Below are positions 7,635 to 13,911 of a stretch of DNA of 61,141 nucleotides, piece by piece. This DNA comes from Nostoc sp. MG11 (GTDB lineage: Bacteria; Cyanobacteriota; Cyanobacteriia; Cyanobacteriales; Nostocaceae). Position numbers and translations under genes: made by a program. How positions within the stretch are numbered: the first letter of the stretch is position 1; every line of letters starts with the position of its first letter. The notes below the pieces were generated by a model that was given only the letters and a program-made list of their open reading frames with translations, did not search any database and was not told where the DNA came from. The stretch is taken from NCBI RefSeq assembly GCF_014904695.1, contig NZ_JACXXN010000033.1, positions 1 through 61,141 of the forward strand, in the 5' to 3' direction.

Positions 7635-9749
7635 ATGCCTGATAGACCTTCATCCGAACCCCCAAAACGCCACAGACGCTTGCCTGATCAGCGCTGGCAG
7701 ATTTCCCCACAGCAAACGGAATTAGCCCAAAAGCTGGCGGTTGCGACAAATATCTCACCCACAATCAGTCAGCTGTTGATTAATCGCGGTATTGAAACAC
7801 CAAAACAAGTAGAAACATTTTTAGATCCAGAGTCTTTAATCTTGCCTTCACCACTAGAAGAATTCCCAGATTTGGCGATTAGTTTGGAGTTATTGCAAGA
7901 GGCGATCGCTTGTCAAAAAAAAATCGCCATTTGCGGTGATTACGATGCTGATGGCATGACTAGCACTGCTTTATTATTGCGTAGTCTCCGCGCTTTAGGC
8001 GCACAAGTAGATTACGCTATCCCCAGTCGGATGCATGAAGGCTATGGCATTAATAAACGCATTGTTGAAGAATTTCACAGCGAAGGTGTATGGCTGATTC
8101 TCACTGTAGATAATGGCATTTCAGCATTTGAACCTATTGCCAGAGCTAGAGAACTGGGTCTTGCGGTTATTATCACCGATCACCACGATATTCCCCAACA
8201 ATTACCACCAGCTAATGCTATCCTCAACCCCAAATTGATAGCAGAATCTTCACCATATCGCGGTGTTGCTGGCGTTGGTGTTGCTTATATCCTAGCTGTG
8301 TCTTTAGCACAACATCTCGGTCAGATGCAAGGTTTGATTCAGCCAATGTTAGCACTGTTTACATTGGGAACGATCGCAGATTTAGCTCCCTTAACTGGTG
8401 TGAATCGCCGCTGGGTGAAACGCGGTTTACAGCATTTACCGAAATCTCAATTACCTGGAATACAGGCTTTAATTCAGGTAGCTGGGGTGCAGGCGCGGGG
8501 AGAGGGGGAGAGGGGGAGAGGGGGAGAAATAACTAATGGTTCCTATCTGCCAAAATCCCAAATCCCAAATCCCAAATCGTTGAAGCCAGAGGATATTGGG
8601 TTTCGCCTAGGGCCGCGAATTAATGCTATTGGTAGGATTGGTAATCCCCAGACAGTGATTGAACTGTTGATTACAGATGATATGGGGGTAGCGCTGGAAC
8701 TCGCAATGCAATGCGAACAAACAAACACCAGTCGTCAGCAAATGTGTGAGCAAATTGAACAAGAAGCGATCGCTTATGTAGAGACAGAATTTTTTACCTC
8801 TCTACAACAAGATCGTGTGTTATTTATTGTTCAACCCAACTGGCATCATGGTGTTATTGGAATTGTCGCCTCCCGCTTGCTAGAACGCTACGGCGTCCCG
8901 GTGTTCATCGGTACTTATGAGGACGAGGAACACATACGCGGTTCAGCAAGAGGAATTCCAGAGTTTCATGTGTTTGAAGCTTTGGAACATTGTCATGATT
9001 TACTTGGCAAATTTGGCGGACACAAAGCAGCCGGCGGATTTTCTCTAAAGGCGCAGAATTTACAGGCGTTGCGATCGCGTTTGAGTGAGTTTGCTAACCA
9101 GTGTCTTGAACCCCAGCACCTTAAACCTCTACTCAAAATTGATGCTCAACTCAATCTTAATGAAATAAATCAGCAGTTTTATCAACAGCTTAATGCCCTA
9201 CACCCTTGCGGTATGGACAACCCTGATCCGATATTTTGGACACCTAATGTTCAAGTAGTTGAGCAACAAACCATTGGCAAGGGTCACATTAAACTAACAC
9301 TCATCCAAAATATTGATAATCAACAGTATAAAATCAAGGCGATCGCCTGGCGTTGGCGCGACTATTTCCCTCTACCACTACGAGTGGATGTTGCATACAA
9401 ACTACGAGAAAACCACTTTAACGGCAACACCACCATCGAGCTAGAGTTAATAGGTGTAAGACTCACACAGTCTCACCAAGTTTTTACCTCGCCACGTACC
9501 CCATCAAGTACCACCTTTGAATATCACCAGCGTCAGTATACTTGTGGTTTTTATAAAAATGGTTTGGGAACAGAATTAAGAATTAAAAATCCTGAAGGCA
9601 AAGTCTTAGTTATGCAGCCAGGATATATTATTGGTTTACTAGGTACTAATCGTGAGAATGCCAAAGAAGTTGATTTATCTCAACCACAGTATGACAGTAT
9701 TATCCAAGCTGCCCTTAAAGCATTATCAGTCCTGAGTGCTGAGTTATGA
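7635..9749 (+). CDS. recJ: single-stranded-DNA-specific exonuclease RecJ
   Basis: RecJ degrades single-stranded DNA 5' to 3' in recombination and mismatch repair. The DHH-superfamily motifs are all present: DYDADG at 102-107, TVDNGIS near 158-163, DHH at 182-184, then the DHHA1 region with HHGVIGIVASRL and GGHKAAGGFS, and a C-terminal OB-fold region. At 704 aa it is somewhat longer than many bacterial RecJ proteins. About 30 extra residues (286-317) between VAGVQ and LKPEDIGFR are encoded by G-rich and AAATCCC-type tandem repeats and look like an in-frame repeat insertion. The stop codon falls inside another heptamer repeat. The ATG is preceded by a weak ribosome binding site. Confidence 0.95.
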   Translation: MPDRPSSEPPKRHRRLPDQRWQISPQQTELAQKLAVATNISPTISQLLINRGIETPKQVETFLDPESLILPSPLEEFPDLAISLELLQEAIACQKKIAICGDYDADGMTSTALLLRSLRALGAQVDYAIPSRMHEGYGINKRIVEEFHSEGVWLILTVDNGISAFEPIARARELGLAVIITDHHDIPQQLPPANAILNPKLIAESSPYRGVAGVGVAYILAVSLAQHLGQMQGLIQPMLALFTLGTIADLAPLTGVNRRWVKRGLQHLPKSQLPGIQALIQVAGVQARGEGERGRGGEITNGSYLPKSQIPNPKSLKPEDIGFRLGPRINAIGRIGNPQTVIELLITDDMGVALELAMQCEQTNTSRQQMCEQIEQEAIAYVETEFFTSLQQDRVLFIVQPNWHHGVIGIVASRLLERYGVPVFIGTYEDEEHIRGSARGIPEFHVFEALEHCHDLLGKFGGHKAAGGFSLKAQNLQALRSRLSEFANQCLEPQHLKPLLKIDAQLNLNEINQQFYQQLNALHPCGMDNPDPIFWTPNVQVVEQQTIGKGHIKLTLIQNIDNQQYKIKAIAWRWRDYFPLPLRVDVAYKLRENHFNGNTTIELELIGVRLTQSHQVFTSPRTPSSTTFEYHQRQYTCGFYKNGLGTELRIKNPEGKVLVMQPGYIIGLLGTNRENAKEVDLSQPQYDSIIQAALKALSVLSAEL
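8497..8578. repeat. short tandem repeats inside recJ
   Basis: Two runs lie here: a G-rich run with unit AGAGGGGG (8497-8527), and four copies of an AAATCCC-type heptamer (8551-8578). Both types are common in intergenic Nostoc DNA. Here they remain in frame and add about 30 residues to RecJ. Confidence 0.8.
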
Positions 9750-9931
9750 GTTATGAGTTATGAGTTTTAACTTCAACAATTTTCTTCAGTTCAGCAACGC
9801 CAGTTGCCACAATCGAGGGAACCCCGAAATTCTTAATCGGAGGAAGCCGTCGCTCAGACTTCTCTCCTGCAACACACTGGCTCCTTTACACTTCTTTCTA
9901 CTAAGCACTCACTACTCAGCACTCAGCACTC
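9741..9931. repeat. STRR heptamer repeats between recJ and psb30
   Basis: Three-plus tandem copies of GAGTTAT at 9741-9764, overlapping the recJ stop, and a degenerate CACTCAG-type run at 9905-9931 adjoining the psb30 stop codon. These are the short tandemly repeated repetitive sequences typical of heterocystous cyanobacteria. A plus-strand ORF through this interval is repeat-derived. Confidence 0.7.
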
Positions 9932-10063
9932 TTATAGATTTCCGTTGCGAAATGCCAGCACAAAGATTACCACTGGCCCAGCAATTATAATTAGAGCCAC
10001 AGATAGTAATTGGAAAATAACTTCCCAATTGATACTGGTGAAGGTGTTAAATAAAGCGTCCAT
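9932..10063 (-). CDS. psb30: photosystem II protein Psb30 (Ycf12)
   Basis: A 43-codon gene on the minus strand. The peptide begins MDALFNTFTSINWEVI, then has one hydrophobic helix (FQLLSVALIIIAGPVVIF) and ends LAFRNGNL. This is the signature of Psb30/Ycf12, a single-span thylakoid subunit at the edge of the photosystem II core that helps stabilise the complex. The length and the N-terminal sequence match cyanobacterial Psb30. The ATG at 10063 is preceded by GAGAAAA. It is easily missed because of its size. The 3' end is crowded by tandem repeats shared with recJ. Confidence 0.9.
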   Translation of the reverse strand: MDALFNTFTSINWEVIFQLLSVALIIIAGPVVIFVLAFRNGNL

Positions 10064-10225
10064 TTTTTCTCTTTTCCTCTCAATAGCCTTAAAAAATTCA
10101 ATAGCTCAGTTGCAAAACCCGCCTTCGATCATATCCGGCGAGCGCCAGTCGCATTTAATTTACTTCACAAAAGTATAAGAAAAAACATAAAAACGTAAAA
10201 TAGAGGGACTAACAACTCTTAACAA

Positions 10226-10313
10226 GGGGAAAAGGATGGTTTTTCCTTTGCCCCCTTACCCCCTTACCCCTTTCCCTTTACCCAATTCTCAATACCCAAT
10301 CCCCAATCCCAAA
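10226..10313. repeat. hairpin plus heptamer repeat cluster
   Basis: A stem with arms GGGGAAAAGGA (10226-10236) and TCCTTTGCCCC (10244-10254, one mismatch), followed by CCCTTAC and CCCAAT-type heptamers. Near-identical hairpins occur at 24080-24108 and, more loosely, at about 22446-22475. It lies just upstream of the YkgJ-like gene and creates a false N-terminal extension of that reading frame. Confidence 0.65.
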
Positions 10314-10316
10314 CAA

Positions 10317-10667
10317 ATGGCAACTTGGCAATGTGTAAAACAATGTGGAGCCTGCTGTAATCTTGACCCAGCAGAGCGTCCAGACTTAGATCAGTATCTT
10401 TCACCAGCAGAACTGGAACTATACCTCAGCATGGTAGGTGAAGGAGGATGGTGCGTTAATTTAGACCGTACCACACGAGAATGTCGCATCTATACTAATC
10501 GTCCTCGTTTCTGCCGCGTAGATCCAAAAATATTTCAAGATATGTATGGGATTGAGCCAGAAGAACTCAACGATTTTGCCATTGACTGCTGTCGCCAGCA
10601 AATAGAGGGAGTATATGGCGATCGCAGTTTAGAAATGCTCCGCTTTGACCAATCTGTTGGGCTGTGA
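10317..10667 (+). CDS. YkgJ-family cysteine cluster protein
   Basis: A 116-aa member of the zinc/iron-chelating CxxCxxCC family (YkgJ/UPF0153). The N-terminal CVKQCGACC cluster is followed by further conserved cysteines in GGWCVN, TRECRIY, RFCRVD and DCCRQQ. These are expected to bind a metal ion or an Fe-S cluster; no enzymatic activity is firmly known. The start MATWQCVKQ was chosen because the 27 upstream residues of the open frame are encoded by repeat DNA (a Pro-rich translation of C-rich heptamers). A HIP1 site lies close to the 3' end. Confidence 0.8.
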   Translation: MATWQCVKQCGACCNLDPAERPDLDQYLSPAELELYLSMVGEGGWCVNLDRTTRECRIYTNRPRFCRVDPKIFQDMYGIEPEELNDFAIDCCRQQIEGVYGDRSLEMLRFDQSVGL

Positions 10668-10771
10668 TTTCGTTTCTCACTCTCTTCCTACTTTGTGGGG
10701 TTGCAATTTATTACAAGAATCTGAGAATATGATAAGAATATGAAAGTAACCTAGGAAGAAAATTACTGCCT

Positions 10772-11203
10772 GTGAAACTTGATTCTGCACCTTTGGGCTT
10801 TTCTGGCATATCTCAAACTGAGATCGAGCTAGAACTGGAAGACAGCATCGATTCTAAATTAACTACTGCGACGCTAATTGAGCCAGTTCAGCCTGTAGTT
10901 GCCGATAGTCCTCAAAAGCAGCAATCAGCAGTGGTAATTTTTGGTACAACCTTCATCACCATTTTTCTAGCAGAAATCGGAGATAAGACTCAGCTATCCA
11001 CTCTGTTAATGAGTGCAGAATCTCATTCACCGTGGATAGTATTTATGGGATCTGCGGCTGCACTGATAACCACTAGTCTATTAAGTGTACTTTTAGGTAG
11101 TTGGATAGCTAGCCGACTCAGCCCGAAAATTGTAGAAAAATCGGCAGGAGTGATGTTGCTGGTGATTTCTCTAATGCTATTTTGGGACGTGTTTCACGGA
11201 TAG
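10772..11203 (+). CDS. UPF0016/TMEM165-GDT1 half-size transporter, first copy
   Basis: A 143-aa membrane protein with one UPF0016 repeat. After a polar N-terminal extension of about 45 residues comes a helix carrying the signature AEIGDKTQL, followed by two more helices. Full-length family members (such as Mnx, the Synechocystis manganese exporter) have two such repeats in one chain and move Mn2+ or Ca2+. Here the two repeats are separate genes, so a heterodimer with the next gene is expected. As I recall, half-size pairs of this type have been described in Anabaena as 'hemi manganese exchangers'. The start is GTG. Heptamers of the GTCAAGA type (11210-11229) separate it from its partner. Confidence 0.8.
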   Translation: MKLDSAPLGFSGISQTEIELELEDSIDSKLTTATLIEPVQPVVADSPQKQQSAVVIFGTTFITIFLAEIGDKTQLSTLLMSAESHSPWIVFMGSAAALITTSLLSVLLGSWIASRLSPKIVEKSAGVMLLVISLMLFWDVFHG

Positions 11204-11305
11204 TCATTTGTCAAGAGTCAAGAGTCAAAAGGTATTTTCTTGCCCTGCCCCTCTGCTCTGTTTATCCCCTACTTTCTCTCCATTCCCCACTCCCCCTTAA
11301 TCAAT

Positions 11306-11608
11306 ATGGACTGGCATCTTTTAGGATTGAGCTTTATTACAGTTTTTTTATCAGAGTTAGGTGACAAAAGTCAGTTAGCGGCGATCGCGCTTTCCGGGCG
11401 TTGTCAATCTCCGCGCGCTGTATTCTTCGGTGCAGCAGGCGCATTACTATTAACAAGCCTTTTGGGAGCATTAGCAGGGGGAGCAGTAGCAGAATTATTA
11501 CCCACACGCTTATTGAAAGCGATCGCTGCTGTCGGGTTCGCTATCCTCGCTGCACGCTTGCTGTTTTTTAACAATGAAGCTTCCTCGGATTCTGAGCAAA
11601 CGCCCTAA
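11306..11608 (+). CDS. UPF0016/TMEM165-GDT1 half-size transporter, second copy
   Basis: A 100-aa protein with three predicted helices and the second UPF0016 signature, SELGDKSQLAAIAL. It lies about 100 bp after the first half and in the same direction. Together they supply the two E-x-G-D-K-(T/S) motifs that form the cation site in full-length members, so a joint transporter for Mn2+ or a related cation is inferred. The start MDWHLLGLS was chosen; the longer open frame upstream translates repeat DNA. A HIP1 site is present inside the gene. Confidence 0.8.
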   Translation: MDWHLLGLSFITVFLSELGDKSQLAAIALSGRCQSPRAVFFGAAGALLLTSLLGALAGGAVAELLPTRLLKAIAAVGFAILAARLLFFNNEASSDSEQTP

Positions 11609-11650
11609 CTAAATCCTTTAGATTGTGCATTTAGATAAGCCATACAGCAA

Positions 11651-11679
11651 AAAGACGCCAAGTATTTCTTAGCGTCTTT
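11651..11679. terminator. bidirectional terminator candidate
   Basis: Stem AAAGACGC (11651-11658) and GCGTCTTT (11672-11679) with a 13-base loop, placed between the converging UPF0016 gene and the next minus-strand gene. The arms themselves supply A/T-rich ends on both strands. Confidence 0.6.
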
Positions 11680-11704
11680 GTGATTTCTATGTAAGATTTA
11701 ACCT

Positions 11705-12202
11705 TTAAAATTGCTGTCGCCAGCACCAGCTTAAAAGTGTGCCACCAGCTAATAGCTTGACTATTTCTAATAGCCAATAACCACCATGCAGTAAATTCAT
11801 TGTCGATGGAATTGCAGCAGCGGCTTCAAATAGATTGAGTTGAACTCCTATGGCGCACATTTGCGGAGTTAAGAAATAGGTGTCAAGCAGAGCTATAGTT
11901 AGCAGCAACGCAGATAAAACAATACCGCCAAGACGCCAGTGAGATTGAGTTTTGCTTAAAGCCAGCGCCCCAGTTAATACCACAGCAGCAGATAATAATT
12001 CCATGCGATTAAAATTCCAAAAAATCACATAGCCTGCTGTAGTAAAACCAGCTTGATTCATCATTCCAGAAAGATAAAGACTAGGCATAATTACCCAATC
12101 TAAAACTACACTGGCACTGAGCCAAAAGCCCAAAGTCAGCATGATGGCGGTTTGCCAAATTGGCCGCTTTAATTGAAAGCTAGAACTAGAAATAGCAGTC
12201 AT
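11705..12202 (-). CDS. four-helix membrane protein, unknown (DUF4149-like)
   Basis: 165 residues with four hydrophobic segments: IMLTLGFWLSASVVLDWVI, LLSAAVVLTGALAL, IVLSALLLTIALLD and a last one near the C-terminus (LLEIVKLLAGGTLLSW). A loop with NFNRMELL and the HxGYW-like stretch near LLHGGYWLLE are reminiscent of small DUF4149/TMEM205-type membrane proteins, but the match is only by general appearance. No enzyme motif is visible. It converges on the UPF0016 pair, with a shared hairpin between them. Confidence 0.6.
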   Translation of the reverse strand: MTAISSSSFQLKRPIWQTAIMLTLGFWLSASVVLDWVIMPSLYLSGMMNQAGFTTAGYVIFWNFNRMELLSAAVVLTGALALSKTQSHWRLGGIVLSALLLTIALLDTYFLTPQMCAIGVQLNLFEAAAAIPSTMNLLHGGYWLLEIVKLLAGGTLLSWCWRQQF

Positions 12203-12394
12203 AAAATAATTGCCTGTGTTGTACTTTTAGTGTGTAGCCTTACCAGTTAGTTTGACAACAAATATCAATTATCCTTTACAAAGTAATTGCCACCTCAAAA
12301 GCGATCGCTGTTATTTTTGGCTAAATCCTAATATCTTTGAATTTTGCTTGAGAAATATTACATTAAAATAAATTTCTTCAATTTAGAAAAACCT

Positions 12395-12427
12395 GTAAAA
12401 AATCAGTCCAAGTATAATTTTGGACTG
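12395..12427 (-). terminator. Rho-independent terminator for the RiPP-like pair
   Basis: Perfect stem CAGTCCAA (12404-12411) and TTGGACTG (12420-12427). Read on the minus strand it is followed by ATTTTTTA. It sits about 20 bp after the stop of the cysteine-rich gene. Confidence 0.75.
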
Positions 12428-12446
12428 AAAAATAAAAATTACTCAT

Positions 12447-12893
12447 TTAAGTTAATGAACTAGCTTTAGGTATTGCTATTTCATGCATTAATTCAGACGC
12501 ATTGTAGTTATCAGTGATAACTTGTGGACAACGCATACAGGCTGCCCTGCCTTCTTGTTGCCACCAACGACAATCTCGGCGTATGGAACAGGGAGGCAGT
12601 TCCGCTGCTACTGTGGGCAATTTCTCGACAATGTGCATTGCTAGGCGACAGTCTCTACCATCAAAATGCTGGCAACCTTTAGCCGCGCAGGGTGCTGCCG
12701 TCCGAAAAACTTCAGCGGGTGTAACTGGGCTAACTTTTGCCATCAGTTCATCTGTCACAAGTGTCGGCTGCTTAAGATAAGCTACACGGGGTTCTGTCAC
12801 CGTCCCACTGATTAAACCAAAAACAACACTATCCGCCATTTCTGGTCTAGCACTTGGGCAAAGTGTGGTCTTATTAGTACCAATATTTTCCAT
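12447..12893 (-). CDS. cysteine-rich protein, partner of a GG-leader peptide
   Basis: About 148 aa with eight cysteines. One (TTLCPSARPEM) is near the N-terminus. The others form two groups, C-x4-C-x7-C (CAAKGCQHFDGRDC) and C-x5-C-x10-C-x2-C (PPCSIRRDC ... AACMRC). This spacing suggests Zn2+ or Fe-S binding. I recognise it as a conserved cyanobacterial type but not as a named family. The ATG at 12893 (MENIGTNK) was chosen because GGAGG lies 8 bases upstream; an in-frame ATG at 12911 would bypass it. It lies 48 bp downstream of the short GG-leader peptide gene, and both end at a strong terminator, so they form a two-gene operon. A role in maturing or protecting the peptide is inference. Confidence 0.7.
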   Translation of the reverse strand: MENIGTNKTTLCPSARPEMADSVVFGLISGTVTEPRVAYLKQPTLVTDELMAKVSPVTPAEVFRTAAPCAAKGCQHFDGRDCRLAMHIVEKLPTVAAELPPCSIRRDCRWWQQEGRAACMRCPQVITDNYNASELMHEIAIPKASSLT

Positions 12894-12941
12894 CAGTAGA
12901 GCCTCCAACAAAGAGTACTTTTTTAACTTGAAGGCTGTAAA

Positions 12942-13190
12942 CTAAGCTACTGGCGGATTAGTGGCAATTATCCCAACTGTAATCGGCGGCTTAACTGGCC
13001 GTTTAGGTGGTGTGTAAACAGAAATAGGCTGAGCAACCAGAGTCGAACCACCTACAATGTTTGCTGCTTCATCATCAGATAAAGTTGGCAAAGTATCTTC
13101 TAAATGTAAAGCTTCGTTCCGTCTTGCTACTGCATTCTCAACTGCTTGTTCAAGCAAATCTGTAATTTCAATTCTTTGTTTCCTTTCCAT
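12942..13190 (-). CDS. short peptide with double-glycine leader, candidate RiPP/bacteriocin precursor
   Basis: An 82-residue peptide. The first 48 residues are charged and helical and end in LSDDEAANIVGG, which is the double-glycine leader pattern recognised by peptidase-containing ABC exporters (for example class IIb bacteriocin and Nif11-like leaders). The remaining 34 residues (core) are rich in Pro, Val, Ile and Thr (VYTPPKRPVKPPITVG) with no Cys, so lanthionine formation is unlikely. GAGGAG lies just before the ATG. It leads a two-gene operon with the cysteine-rich protein. No exporter or obvious modification enzyme is adjacent. An ordinary small structural protein is the alternative. 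Confidence 0.6.
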   Translation of the reverse strand: MERKQRIEITDLLEQAVENAVARRNEALHLEDTLPTLSDDEAANIVGGSTLVAQPISVYTPPKRPVKPPITVGIIATNPPVA

Positions 13191-13571
13191 ATCTATGCTC
13201 CTCTTAATTTTGGGAACTTGACTAAATTAGGTCTAAGCGCTAAGTAGTATTATTGCTTAATTATTCCTTAAATTGTAGACAATAAGAAAGTTCTTCAGCT
13301 AAATGTTAAAACTTTATATTCCATAGAAATAAACTATTTATGTCCCTAAAATTTTATAAATTATCAGTTGTTTATTACTACTTTTCCAGTCTACACCTCT
13401 GTATTTTGTATAATATTCCTGCTTAAGAACCTGTAGTTAATCCAGCCTTAAACTTCCATATTATTAAAGTCTCACATCTTGCAGCATTTTCACGAAGTCA
13501 GAGGGACGAAGGATCATCCTTCTTCCTTCTTGTTCAAGGCAGGTAAGACACCCAGCGCTACAACAAATTTA
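13191..13571. other. intergenic region upstream of the GG-leader peptide
   Basis: About 380 bp, AT-rich. It must hold the promoter of the peptide operon, but I cannot fix a -35/-10 pair. No ORF or RNA gene is recognisable. Confidence 0.4.
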
Positions 13572-13755
13572 GAACTTACGCACTGAAGCCTGAAACCTAG
13601 ATCCCCCCTAGCCCACGCCAGTCGCTTCACTTGGGGAGACCCCATCGCCTTTGGCGTCTCCCCTTGGGAGAAGACCGCGCTGGCTCCCCTTTTTAAGGGG
13701 GGAACTTCTAAAGCCCCCTTTTTAAGGGGGTTGGGGGATCTGAGTGCGTAAGTCC
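13572..13755. mobile_element. MITE-like palindromic element
   Basis: About 184 bp bounded by inverted copies of ACTTACGCACT (13574-13584 and 13743-13753). The inside is full of stem-loop motifs: CCCCTTTTTAAGGGG-type stems, a repeated AGGGGGGA stretch and a GGCGTCTCCCC palindrome. There is no coding capacity. The inverted ends and foldable interior suggest a non-autonomous miniature element. Related C/G-tract hairpins occur inside cas6 in this window. Confidence 0.55.
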
Positions 13756-13911
13756 TGAAATTATTGCAAGAGTGTATCTTTTATAGAGGCGCAAAGCTAG
13801 CTTTATGCCTCTACCGCTGTATCCAAATGAAAGCCGTTAGAGTTAAATATTAACAAAAAATTGAAACATTTATGTCTCAAATATTTCTGAAAACAATAAT
13901 AACTACAGAGC

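Noticed and set aside
9760-10178. Plus-strand ORFs between recJ and the YkgJ-like gene
   Set aside because: They translate STRR repeats and the antisense strand of psb30.
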